Shown one piece after another: positions 8,364 to 18,500 of a stretch of DNA of 64,000 nucleotides. A program made the position numbers and the translations under genes. The DNA is from UBA1494_A sp963973975 (lineage in GTDB: Bacteria; Bacteroidota; Bacteroidia; Flavobacteriales_E; Vicingaceae). Positions within the stretch are counted from its first letter, which is position 1; each line of letters starts with the position of its first letter. The DNA is taken from the NCBI GenBank assembly GCA_963973975.1, contig CAXBCF010000017.1, positions 1 to 64,000 on the forward strand, in the 5' to 3' direction. The notes beneath the pieces are model-generated. The model was not told the DNA's origin. It made no database searches and worked only from the letters and a program-made list of their open reading frames with translations.

Positions 8364-11300
8364 ATGGCTTTTCGAAGAGAAAACAAAGAGACAGATAGAT
8401 TTTCAAAAATTACTATTAGTCTCGCATCACCTGAGTTGATATTAGAAAAATCTCATGGTGAAGTATTAAAGCCTGAAACAATTAACTACAGAACTTATAA
8501 ACCAGAAAGAGATGGTTTGTTTTGTGAGCGAATTTTCGGGCCTGTAAAAGATTACGAATGCCACTGTGGTAAGTACAAAAGAATTAGATATAAGGGCATT
8601 GTTTGCGACAGATGTGGTGTAGAAGTTACAGAGAAGAAAGTTCGAAGAGAGCGAATGGGCCACATTTCATTGGTTGTTCCAGTTGCACATATCTGGTACT
8701 TTAAGTCTTTACCAAATAAAATTGGTTACTTATTGGGCTTACCAACGAAAAAATTGGACGCCATTATCTATTATGAGCGCTATGCGGTTGTTCAAGGTGG
8801 AGAAGCTAAAAATGCTGAAGGAGAACCATTGCAGTACCTCGACTTTTTAACAGAAGAAGAGTACCTAGATGTATTGGATTCACTTCCAAAAGAGAATGCT
8901 TATTTAGACGATTCAGATCCGAATAAATTCATCGCCAAAATGGGTGCTGATGCTTTATTTGAATTATTGAAACGCTTAGATTTAGATGCACTTTCTTATG
9001 ATTTGCGTCACAAAGCGGGAACTGAAACTTCACAACAAAGAAAGAATGAAGCCTTGAAAAGACTTCAAGTTGTGGAAGCATTTAGACAAGCAAATGAACA
9101 CATCGAAAATCGTCCGGAATGGATGATTGTGAAAGTTGTACCAGTTATTCCACCGGAATTGAGACCATTGGTGCCATTAGATGGAGGTAGATTTGCAACT
9201 TCCGACTTAAATGACCTTTATAGAAGAGTAATTATCCGTAACAATCGTTTGAAGCGTTTAATGGAAATTAAAGCTCCTGAGGTAATTTTGAGAAACGAAA
9301 AAAGAATGCTTCAAGAAGCAGTTGATTCTTTGTTCGACAACTCTAGAAAATCATCTGCTGTTAAAACTGATTCTAACAGAGCTTTAAAATCACTTAGTGA
9401 TAGTTTGAAAGGAAAGTCAGGTCGTTTCCGTCAAAACCTTTTAGGGAAAAGGGTAGATTATTCTGCTCGTTCTGTAATTGTTGTTGGACCAGATTTAAAA
9501 TTACACGAATGTGGTTTACCAAAAGACATGGCTGCAGAGCTTTACAAGCCTTTTATTATTCGTAAGTTAATCGAAAGAGGCATTGTAAAAACAGTAAAAT
9601 CTGCTAAGAAAATTGTAGATAAGAAAGAGCCAGTTGTTTGGGATATTTTAGAAAATGTATTGAAAGGACACCCTGTTTTATTGAACAGAGCTCCAACACT
9701 TCACAGACTTGGGATTCAGGCTTTCCAACCAAAATTAATTGAAGGAAAAGCAATTCGTTTACATCCACTAGCTTGTACTGCGTTTAACGCGGATTTTGAT
9801 GGGGATCAGATGGCTGTGCATTTACCTTTAGGAAATGCTGCAATATTAGAGGCTCAACTATTAATGTTGGCTTCTCACAACATCTTAAACCCTGCAAATG
9901 GTTCGCCAATTGCGGTTCCTTCTCAGGATATGGTACTTGGATTATATTACTTAACCAAGGAAAGAGTTACTGATGATTCTCGAGTGATGAAAGGTCAGGA
10001 TAAAGTATTTTACTCTCCTGAAGAGGTTGTAATTGCAAGAAACGAAGGAAGACTAGATTTACATGCTAGAATTAAAGTAAGAATTACTAGAGCAGGGAAA
10101 TCTGAAATCATGGAAACTACTTGTGGTCGTGTTATTTTCAATGAAGTGGTGCCGGAAGAAGTTCCTTACATTAACCAATTGTTGACTAAAAAATCTCTTA
10201 GAGATATTATTGGCGACATCTTGAAAAAAGCCGGTACAGCAAAAACGGCTGCCTTCATGGATGAAATTAAGACATTGGGATATAACATGTCTTACAAAGG
10301 TGGATTATCATTTAATCTTCAGGATGTTATTGTTCCTGATGTGAAGGAAGAAATGATGAACAAAGCTGCTCAGCAAGTAAAAGAAGTTTGGGATAACTAC
10401 AACATGGGTTTCATTACTAATAATGAGCGTTATAACCAGATTATTGATATTTGGACACACACAAATACCCGTTTGACTAATACAGTAATGTCGCGTTTAC
10501 AGAATGATAATCAAGGTTTTAACTCTGTTTACATGATGTTCGATTCAGGTGCACGTGGATCTAAAGAGCAAATTAGACAGCTTTCAGGAATGAGAGGTTT
10601 GATGGCTAAGCCACAGAAATCTGGATCGTCTGGACAAGAAATTATTGAAAACCCAATTCTTTCTAACTTTAAAGAAGGTCTTTCAATTCTTGAGTACTTT
10701 ATTTCTACTCACGGTGCTCGTAAAGGTTTAGCCGATACGGCTTTGAAAACTGCAGATGCGGGTTACTTAACAAGAAGATTAGTTGACGTTTCACAAGATG
10801 TTGTTATTTCAGCTGAAGATTGTGGTACCTTAAGAGGTGTTACCATTGCAGCATTAATGAAAAACGATGAAGAAGTTGAATCATTATACGATCGTATTTT
10901 AGGTAGAACTACAGTTCACGATGTTTATCATCCACAAACTGGTGATTTAATTATCGCGTCAGGAGAAGAAGTTACTGAAGAGGTTGCGAAAATTATTGAG
11001 GAGTCTCCAATCGATGAATTGGAAATGAGATCTGTACTTTCTTGTGAATTGAAAAGAGGAGTTTGCGCTAAATGTTACGGAAGAAGTTTGGCAACAGGAA
11101 GAATGACTCAAAAAGGTGAGGCGGTAGGAGTTATTGCTGCACAATCCATTGGTGAGCCAGGTACACAGTTGACATTAAGAACTTTCCACGTTGGGGGTAC
11201 GGCTTCTAAAATTGCCGATGAATCAAGAGTTGAGTCTAAATACGATGGTATTCTTGAAATCGATGAGTTAAGAACTGTTGAAGGAGAAGACAGAGATGGC

Positions 11301-12671
11301 AACAAAATTAACATTGTTGTTGGTCGTTCTGCTGAAGGTAGAATCATTGATGAGAAAACAGGAATTGTATTGACAACTAATGTTATTCCTTACGGTTCTG
11401 TTTTAGTTCAAGAAAATGGATCAAAAGTTAAAAAAGGAGACTTGATTTGTTCATGGGATCCATACAACGCATTGATAATTGCAGAAACAGCTGGTACCGT
11501 TCAATTTGAAAACTTAGTTGATGGCGTTACTTACAAAGAAGAATCTGATGAGCAAACTGGTTTTACCGAGATTGTTATCACTGAGTCTAGAGATAAGAAA
11601 TTAATTCCTGAAATAAAATTAATCAACACTAAGAAAGAAGTTGTTAAAACTTACAACTTACCTGTTGGTGCTCACATTGTGGTAAAAGAAGGTGAGAAAA
11701 TTGTAAGTGGTAGAACGCTTGTTAAGATTCCTAGAACTTCTGGGAAATCTGGTGATATCACCGGTGGTTTACCTCGAGTAACTGAGTTATTTGAAGCAAG
11801 AAATCCTTCTAACCCTGCAGTAGTATCTGAAATCGATGGAATTGTTTCTTTTGGAAAAATTAAAAGAGGTAATCGTGAGGTTGTTGTTGAATCAAGAACT
11901 GGTGAGGTTAAGAAATACTTGATTAATTTATCGAAACACATCCTCGTTCAAGAAAATGATTTTGTTAGAGCAGGTGTGCCATTGTCTGATGGAGCAATTA
12001 CTCCAGCTGATATTTTAGCAATTAAAGGACCAACTCAAGTACAAGAATACATTGTAAATGAAGTACAAGAGGTTTACCGTTTGCAAGGTGTGAAAATTAA
12101 CGACAAGCATTTTGAAGTAATTGTTAGACAGATGATGCGTAAGGTTGTTATTGAAGATCCAGGTGATACGCGTTTTCTTGAAAAACAAATCGTTAACAAA
12201 ACTGATTTTGCTGATGAAAATGATTGGATTTTCGGAAAGAAAATTGTCATCGATGCAGGAGAATCAGAAGAATTGAAACAAGGTCAGATAATTACTCCTA
12301 GAAGATTGAGAGAGGAAAACTCTAAATTGAAACGACAAGATAAAAAACTAGTTGAATCTAGAGATGCTATTTCTTCTACTTCTAATTCAATTTTACAAGG
12401 AATTACCAGAGCTTCGTTACAAACAGATAGCTTTATTTCTGCAGCTTCCTTCCAAGAAACTACAAAAGTATTGAATGAGGCAGCAGTTAATGGCAAGCAA
12501 GATACCTTGGAAGGCTTGAAAGAAAACGTAATTGTAGGACATTTAATTCCTGCAGGAACAGGTTTGAAAGAGTACAGCGAAATAATTGTTGGTTCTAAAG
12601 CTGAATACGAAAAACTTAAGAATAAAGAAGAGGAAGAGTATTCTGCTGAAGAAATTGAATCAGAAATTTAA
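8364..12671 (+). CDS. rpoC: DNA-directed RNA polymerase subunit beta'
   Basis: The beta' subunit contains the catalytic magnesium site. The 1435-residue protein has the N-terminal zinc site (CHCGKYKR..CDRCG, near 66-84) and the catalytic loop NADFDGDQMAVH. The second zinc site is C-terminal (CGTLRG... CELKRGVCAKCYG), with the trigger-loop segment following (GVIAAQSIGEPGTQLTLRTF). The tail after about 1410 is acidic. The next gene follows after 6 bp. Confidence 0.99.
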   Translation: MAFRRENKETDRFSKITISLASPELILEKSHGEVLKPETINYRTYKPERDGLFCERIFGPVKDYECHCGKYKRIRYKGIVCDRCGVEVTEKKVRRERMGHISLVVPVAHIWYFKSLPNKIGYLLGLPTKKLDAIIYYERYAVVQGGEAKNAEGEPLQYLDFLTEEEYLDVLDSLPKENAYLDDSDPNKFIAKMGADALFELLKRLDLDALSYDLRHKAGTETSQQRKNEALKRLQVVEAFRQANEHIENRPEWMIVKVVPVIPPELRPLVPLDGGRFATSDLNDLYRRVIIRNNRLKRLMEIKAPEVILRNEKRMLQEAVDSLFDNSRKSSAVKTDSNRALKSLSDSLKGKSGRFRQNLLGKRVDYSARSVIVVGPDLKLHECGLPKDMAAELYKPFIIRKLIERGIVKTVKSAKKIVDKKEPVVWDILENVLKGHPVLLNRAPTLHRLGIQAFQPKLIEGKAIRLHPLACTAFNADFDGDQMAVHLPLGNAAILEAQLLMLASHNILNPANGSPIAVPSQDMVLGLYYLTKERVTDDSRVMKGQDKVFYSPEEVVIARNEGRLDLHARIKVRITRAGKSEIMETTCGRVIFNEVVPEEVPYINQLLTKKSLRDIIGDILKKAGTAKTAAFMDEIKTLGYNMSYKGGLSFNLQDVIVPDVKEEMMNKAAQQVKEVWDNYNMGFITNNERYNQIIDIWTHTNTRLTNTVMSRLQNDNQGFNSVYMMFDSGARGSKEQIRQLSGMRGLMAKPQKSGSSGQEIIENPILSNFKEGLSILEYFISTHGARKGLADTALKTADAGYLTRRLVDVSQDVVISAEDCGTLRGVTIAALMKNDEEVESLYDRILGRTTVHDVYHPQTGDLIIASGEEVTEEVAKIIEESPIDELEMRSVLSCELKRGVCAKCYGRSLATGRMTQKGEAVGVIAAQSIGEPGTQLTLRTFHVGGTASKIADESRVESKYDGILEIDELRTVEGEDRDGNKINIVVGRSAEGRIIDEKTGIVLTTNVIPYGSVLVQENGSKVKKGDLICSWDPYNALIIAETAGTVQFENLVDGVTYKEESDEQTGFTEIVITESRDKKLIPEIKLINTKKEVVKTYNLPVGAHIVVKEGEKIVSGRTLVKIPRTSGKSGDITGGLPRVTELFEARNPSNPAVVSEIDGIVSFGKIKRGNREVVVESRTGEVKKYLINLSKHILVQENDFVRAGVPLSDGAITPADILAIKGPTQVQEYIVNEVQEVYRLQGVKINDKHFEVIVRQMMRKVVIEDPGDTRFLEKQIVNKTDFADENDWIFGKKIVIDAGESEELKQGQIITPRRLREENSKLKRQDKKLVESRDAISSTSNSILQGITRASLQTDSFISAASFQETTKVLNEAAVNGKQDTLEGLKENVIVGHLIPAGTGLKEYSEIIVGSKAEYEKLKNKEEEEYSAEEIESEI

Positions 12672-12677
12672 GGAACT

Positions 12678-13007
12678 ATGAGCGACGAGAATAAACCAAA
12701 AAAAGAACAAGAAGAAGGAAAACTGAACATTGAGTTGAGTGAAGAGATTGCAGAAGGTATTTATTCCAACTTAGCCATTATCAGTCATTCAAATTCTGAA
12801 TTTGTTTTTGATTTTATCAAAGTAATGCCTGGCTTACCTAAAGCAAAAGTAAAGTCGAGAGTTATGATGACTCCACAACATGCTAAAAGGTTGGTGAAAG
12901 CATTGCAAGAAAATTTGGCAAAATTTGAATCGCAATTTGGACCTATTCAACATGCTGAACAACCTCAATTTCCAATGAATTTTGGAGGACCCAAGGGAGA
13001 AGCATAG
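12678..13007 (+). CDS. DUF3467 domain-containing protein
   Basis: A 109-residue cytoplasmic protein of the DUF3467 family, function unknown. Visible features are a lysine/glutamate-rich N-terminus, a central beta-rich core (GIYSNLAIISHSNSEFVFDF) and the conserved segment SRVMMTPQHAKRLVKALQEN. It starts 6 bp after rpoC and ends just before the operon terminator, so it is made together with RNA polymerase. This linkage to rpoC is common in Bacteroidota. A role connected to transcription is suggested only by position. Confidence 0.9.
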   Translation: MSDENKPKKEQEEGKLNIELSEEIAEGIYSNLAIISHSNSEFVFDFIKVMPGLPKAKVKSRVMMTPQHAKRLVKALQENLAKFESQFGPIQHAEQPQFPMNFGGPKGEA

Positions 13008-13023
13008 TTAAAAAACAACAAAT

Positions 13024-13061
13024 AAAAAAAGCCGTTTTGAGAAATTAAGACGGCTTTTTTT
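13024..13061 (+). terminator. Rho-independent terminator of the rpoBC operon
   Basis: AAAAAAGCCGT at 13025-13035 pairs with ACGGCTTTTTTT at 13050-13061 (stem AAAAGCCGTxTT/AAxACGGCTTTT). The 3' side runs into a T7 tract. It marks the end of the housekeeping operon. Confidence 0.92.
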
Positions 13062-13107
13062 GTTAATGATTTTTCAGCTTTTCAATGGAATTTGTCGCAA
13101 TGTTTTT

Positions 13108-13115
13108 TAAATTTG
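13108..13115 (+). promoter_or_regulatory. Putative -7 element upstream of katG
   Basis: TAAATTTG matches the Bacteroidota TAnnTTTG -7 consensus, 45 bp before the katG ATG. No TTG lies at the expected 17-23 nt spacing (the nearest is at 13092-13094, 13 nt away). It is therefore only a half-supported promoter. No peroxide-regulator operator was recognised. Confidence 0.45.
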
Positions 13116-13160
13116 AGGGACTGTCAAAATTTATCAATTAACCTTTAATAGTTATAAGCA

Positions 13161-15332
13161 ATGAGTACAGGAAAATGCCCAGTAATGCACGGAGCAAACA
13201 CAAAATCAAGTAATTCTGTAATGGACTGGTGGCCAAAGGCACTTAACTTGGATATTTTGCATCAACACGACACCAAATCTAATCCATTTGGAGAAAAGTT
13301 TGACTACAAAGAAGCTTTTAAACAACTTGATTTAGAAGCAGTAAAAAACGATTTAAAAAATCTGATGACAGATAGTCAAGATTGGTGGCCTGCCGATTGG
13401 GGACACTATGGCGGATTAATGATTCGTATGGCTTGGCACGCTGCAGGGACTTATAGAATTGCAGATGGAAGAGGTGGAAGTAACACCGGAAACCAGCGAT
13501 TTGCACCATTAAACAGCTGGCCTGACAATGTTAATTTGGATAAAGCACAAAGGTTGTTGTGGCCAATCAAGAAAAATTACGGGAATAAGATTTCTTGGGC
13601 AGATTTATTCATTTTGGCGGGAAATATGGCCTATGAGTCCATGGGACTTAAAACATTCGGTTTTGCAGGGGGACGAGAAGATATTTGGCATCCTGAAAAA
13701 GACATCAATTGGGGAACTGAAAAAGAATGGTTGGCAGCTACTAAGAATCGTTACAAAGATGACACTGACCGCGAATCTTTGGAAAATCCTTTAGCAGCAG
13801 TTCAAATGGGATTGATCTATGTAAATCCCGAGGGAGTTGATGGTCAACCAGATCCTTTGAGAACTGCGCATGATGTAAGAATGACTTTTAAGCGCATGGC
13901 AATGAATGACGAAGAAACAGTTGCCTTAACCGCAGGCGGACACACCGTTGGAAAAGCGCATGGAAATGGGGATGCATCCAAATTAGGTGAAAGCCCTGAA
14001 GGTGCTGAAATACAAGAAAAAGGTTTTGGATGGAAGAATCCAAAAGGAAATGGAAATGCGGGAGATACTGTTACAAGTGGCATTGAAGGAGCATGGACAA
14101 CCAATCCAACTAAATGGGATAATGGATATTTTTATTTGCTGTTCAATTACGAATGGGAACTGAAGAAGAGTCCTGCAGGAGCTTGGCAGTGGGAGCCAAT
14201 CAATATAAAAGAAGAAGACAAACCGTTGGATGCACATAATCCGCACTTGCGTCAAAACCCAATTATGACGGATGCCGATATGGCAATGATCAAAGATCCA
14301 GCTTACCGTGTGATTTCTGAGCGTTTTTACAAAGACCCTGAATATTTATCAGAAGTATTTGCAAGAGCATGGTTCAAGTTAACTCATCGTGATTTAGGAC
14401 CAAAAAGTCGATACCTTGGGGCTGATGTTCCAAAAGAAGATTTGATTTGGCAAGACCCAATTCCAACTGTCGATTACGATTTATCGAATGCTGAAATAGA
14501 AGAATTAAAAGAGAAATTATTAAACTCTGGTTTATCTCGAACAGATTTAATTAATACCGCTTGGGACAGTGCAAGAACCTTTAGGGGTTCTGATTTTAGA
14601 GGAGGAGCAAATGGCGCACGTATTCGTTTAGCACCTCAGAATACCTGGGAGGGCAATGAACCAAAACGCCTTGAGAAAGTATTGAAAAAGCTTACTGAAA
14701 TTCAAGCTGGCTTATCTAAAAAGGTAAGTTTAGCAGATTTAATTGTGTTAGGTGGAACTGCAGCAGTTGAAAAAGCGGCACATGAGGCAGGTGTTAATGT
14801 TTCCCTTCCTTTTTCTCCCGGAAGAGGTGATGCAACAGCAGAAATGACTGATGCGGAATCTTTTTCTGATTTAGAACCTGTTCACGATGGCTATAGAAAT
14901 TGGTTGAAAAATGATTTTGCTGTAAAAGCTGAAGAACTCCTTTTGGATAGAACCCAACTCATGGGTTTAACAGCACCGGAAATGACTGTTTTAGTTGGTG
15001 GAATGCGTGTTTTGGGAACCAATCACGGTGGAACTAAATATGGTGTTTTAACGGATAGGGAAGGAGTGCTCACCAACGATTTCTTTGTCAACCTAATGGA
15101 CATGAACTATACTTGGAAGCCTCAAACAGACAATTTATTCAACATTGTGGATAGAAAATCAGGTGAAACAAAATGGACAGCCACCCGAGTGGATTTAGTT
15201 TTTGGTTCTAATTCAATTTTGAGGGCTTATTCTGCATTTTATGCACAAGACGATAATCAGGAGCGATTTGTTCTAGATTTTGTCAAGGCATGGACGAAGG
15301 TGATGAATGCCGATCGGTTTGATTTGAAATAA
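13161..15332 (+). CDS. katG: Catalase-peroxidase KatG
   Basis: A bifunctional haem enzyme that dismutates hydrogen peroxide and has peroxidase activity. The 723-residue protein has two fused class I peroxidase domains. In the N-terminal domain the distal triad is visible: R89, W92 and H93 in MIRMAWHAAG. The proximal haem ligand lies in TAGGHTVGKAHG. The partners of the Met-Tyr-Trp adduct are in GLIYVNPEG and LVGGMRVLGTNHGG. There is no export signal, so it is cytoplasmic. It is a single-gene unit between the rpoBC terminator and the palindromic element at 15345, whose right hairpin can serve as its terminator. Confidence 0.98.
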   Translation: MSTGKCPVMHGANTKSSNSVMDWWPKALNLDILHQHDTKSNPFGEKFDYKEAFKQLDLEAVKNDLKNLMTDSQDWWPADWGHYGGLMIRMAWHAAGTYRIADGRGGSNTGNQRFAPLNSWPDNVNLDKAQRLLWPIKKNYGNKISWADLFILAGNMAYESMGLKTFGFAGGREDIWHPEKDINWGTEKEWLAATKNRYKDDTDRESLENPLAAVQMGLIYVNPEGVDGQPDPLRTAHDVRMTFKRMAMNDEETVALTAGGHTVGKAHGNGDASKLGESPEGAEIQEKGFGWKNPKGNGNAGDTVTSGIEGAWTTNPTKWDNGYFYLLFNYEWELKKSPAGAWQWEPINIKEEDKPLDAHNPHLRQNPIMTDADMAMIKDPAYRVISERFYKDPEYLSEVFARAWFKLTHRDLGPKSRYLGADVPKEDLIWQDPIPTVDYDLSNAEIEELKEKLLNSGLSRTDLINTAWDSARTFRGSDFRGGANGARIRLAPQNTWEGNEPKRLEKVLKKLTEIQAGLSKKVSLADLIVLGGTAAVEKAAHEAGVNVSLPFSPGRGDATAEMTDAESFSDLEPVHDGYRNWLKNDFAVKAEELLLDRTQLMGLTAPEMTVLVGGMRVLGTNHGGTKYGVLTDREGVLTNDFFVNLMDMNYTWKPQTDNLFNIVDRKSGETKWTATRVDLVFGSNSILRAYSAFYAQDDNQERFVLDFVKAWTKVMNADRFDLK

Positions 15333-15344
15333 CCCTAACCGTAT

Positions 15345-15469
15345 CAAATTACCTCCATAGCCCTCGGTTTAAACCGAGGGCTATGGAGATACGAGGCGAA
15401 AACCAAACCGTTTCAACGGTTTGGTATTATTTTCCCTAGCCCACGATTTGATTGTGGGCTAGTTTTTTG
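15345..15469. mobile_element. Transposase-less (MITE-like) derivative of the IS200-like element
   Basis: The left end is a perfect 36-nt palindrome (15353-15388). An invariant stretch follows to about 15422 and includes a second small hairpin, AAACCGTT/AACGGTTT. The right end is a 9-bp-stem hairpin at 15436-15462. The same left end, with 45 identical nucleotides after the palindrome centre, lies at 23274-23360 directly upstream of a Y1 transposase. A hairpin of the same design follows that transposase. Here the two ends are separated by only about 13 nt, so this is best read as an element whose transposase was lost. Confidence 0.8.
15436..15468 (+). terminator. Right-end hairpin acting as probable katG terminator
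   Basis: CTAGCCCAC (15436-15444) pairs with GTGGGCTAG (15454-15462), followed by six T. It has the textbook form of a Rho-independent terminator, but it also coincides with the right end of the palindromic element. The mobile element may have supplied or replaced katG's terminator. Confidence 0.75.
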
Positions 15470-15578
15470 CTATTATTTAATACGATGTCAACTTAACTTT
15501 ATTCCACTTTTTCTTAACAGCTTCTAATTTACCACTAGAAAAAAGTAAATTAACCGTTTGAAATTAAGCAACAGAGGA

Positions 15579-18500
15579 ATGCAGATAAATAGATTGAACC
15601 CAAGAAAGGCATTAAACAAAGCCTTTTTGAAAGTAAAGCCGAACAGAACAGAAATTGAAGGGTTCAAAACGAATCTTATTCAATTGCTCGATAGAATCAA
15701 TGACGCTGAATCTGAAGAATTTCATAAAAACTTGGTCAGTGATTTTCTCAAAAAAACCTATTACGAACCCAAGCACTTCATCAACACCAAAGGAAGAAAC
15801 GATTTAGTAATTCACAATGGAGATAAAGCAAACAGCTCAGTTGGGGTAATTATAGAAGCAAAAAAATCGACTAACAAAAGTGAAATGGTGAAATCATTTG
15901 CTGAGAGCGATACGCCACAGCAAATAATTTCTAAGCTGAATACAAAGGCTTTTCAGGAATTGGTGCTGTACTATTTGAGAGAACGAATAACGCACAAAAA
16001 TCTTGAAGTAAAGCACCTGGTGATTACCAACATCAATGAATGGTTTGTTTTTGATGCGAGGTTATTCGATAGACTTTTTGCACAAAATAAAAGTTTGGTA
16101 CAACAATTTAATGATTTTGAAGCCGGACGATTGGCAGATAATAAAACTGACTTTTTCTACAAGCAAATTGCCGAACCATTTATTGCAGCGATTAATACCG
16201 AAATAGAATTTACTTATTTCAATCTTCAGGATTATCAGAAACCATTGAGAAATGACGATAAAACGGATGACAATAAACTCATTGCACTTTTCAAATTACT
16301 TTCTCCTGAGCATTTACTGAAATTGCCATTTACTAATGACAGCAATAGCCTTGATAAACGATTTTACAGCGAATTGTTGCACATAATTGGTTTAACGGAA
16401 ACCAAAGAAGGAAGCAAAAAATTAATCAATCGCAACAAGGCTGGTGAAAGAAATTCGGGAAGCTTTTTAGAAGATGCAATCATTCAATTAGACAGTTTAG
16501 ATAAAATTAGCCGCTTAGAAAAACCAAGTCAATTTGGCGATACGCAAGAAGAGCGATTGTTTAATGTGGCTTTAGAACTTTCCATTACTTGGATCAACAG
16601 AATTTTGTTTTTGAAATTGTTGGAGGCTCAATTAATTACCTACCACAAAGGCGATCTATCGTATGCCTTTTTGAGTTTTGATAAAATCAAAAACTACGAT
16701 GACTTGAATAGCTTGTTTTTTCAGGTTTTAGCAAAACAATACGATGAAAGAAATGAAGATGTAAAACAAGTTTTTGAAAAAGTTCCTTACCTGAATTCAT
16801 CCCTCTTTGAACCAACAGATATTGAGCATGCAACCTTGTTTATCAGTAACCTGAGAGATGATAAAACTATTCCCATTATTTCATCAACAGTTCTAAAAAA
16901 TGAGCAAGGGAAAAAGCGAACTGGAAGTTTATCTACGTTGGAATATTTGTTTGAATTTTTAAATTCCTATGATTTTAGCAGTGAAGGTTCTGAAGAAATT
17001 CAAGAAGACAATAAAACGCTGATCAATGCTTCGGTGCTCGGTTTGATTTTCGAGAAAATTAATGGCTATAAAGATGGTTCGTTTTTTACACCTGGCTTTA
17101 TTACCATGTACATGTGTCGTGAAACCATTCGAAAAGCAGTGATGCAAAAGTTTAAAGAAGCAGGTTTTCAACTTGCTGAAAGTGCTGAGCTTTCCGAAAA
17201 TTTGAACGAAATCTACAACCAAATAAGCGACATTAAAAAAGCCAATGAAATTGTCAACAGCATTAAAATTTGTGACCCTGCTGTTGGCTCGGGACACTTT
17301 TTGGTTTCGGCGCTCAATGAAATGATTGCAGTAAAAAATGATTTAAATATTTTGCAAGACCGCGATGGAAAAAGGCTAAGAGACTATCATGTGGAAGTGG
17401 TGAACGACGAGTTGATTGTGACAGACGAAGAAGGAGAATTGTTTGACTACAAACCCAACAACAAGGAAAGCCAACGCATACAAGAAACACTCTTTCACGA
17501 AAAGCAAACCATTATTGAAAACTGCTTGTTTGGAGTGGACATCAACCCCAATTCGGTGAAAATTTGCCGCTTGCGTTTGTGGATTGAGCTGTTGAAAAAT
17601 GCCTATTACAAGAATGAAAAAGAGCTGGAGACTTTACCAAACATTGACATTAACATAAAATGCGGAAACTCTTTAGTAAGCCGTTTTGCCATTGATGCTG
17701 ACATTAAAAAAGCCCTGAAAAAAAGTAAGTGGACCATTGATAGTTACCGCATTGCGGTGGCAACTTACCGAAATGCGCAAAACAAGGAGCAGAAAAGAGC
17801 AATGGAAAAACTGATTGCCGACATTAAATCGGATTTTAGAAGTGAAATTTCCATGAATGACCCCAAGGCAAAGCGCTTGCGAAAATTGTCTGGTGATTTA
17901 TTTCAGATGACTCAGCAAACACAGCTTTTTGAAATGAGCAAAAAAGAAAAAACCGCTTGGAACAAAACAGTAGCAAAACTAAGTGAAGACACTAAAAAGC
18001 TAGAAACCGAAATTGAGGTAATAAAAGCTAACAAGATTTTTGAAAATGCTTTTGAATGGCGTTTTGAATTTCCGGAAGTGCTGAATGATGACGGCGACTT
18101 TATGGGCTTTGATGTGGTGATTGGGAATCCACCTTATATAAGACAAGAAGAGTTTTCGGAACTAAAACCATATTTAAAAATCCATTTTGAAATCTATCAT
18201 TCTTTAGCGGATTTACTTACTTATTTTGTAGAACTAAGTCATAATATTCTGAAGCAAAACGGAGTATTTCAATTCATTATTTCAAGTAAATTTACGAGAG
18301 CTGGATATGGTAATGTTATGCGTAAGTTTTTATCTAAAAAAACAGAAATAACACACTTTATTGACTTTGGTGGCAAACCAGTTTTCGATGAAGCAACAGT
18401 AGATGCTGCGATTATTGGTTTCGTAAAACAACAGCCAACAAATGAAGGTACATTTGTTTTTAAAGAAGTTTTAAAAGAAGATAATGTCTCTTTAAATTTT

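Noticed and set aside
13528..13794. Alternative 88-codon frame inside katG
   Set aside because: Out-of-frame shadow of a strongly conserved gene.
15558..15578. TTG start for the type IIG enzyme
   Set aside because: Adds only 7 residues with no domain content; the ATG at 15579 is better placed behind AGAGGA.
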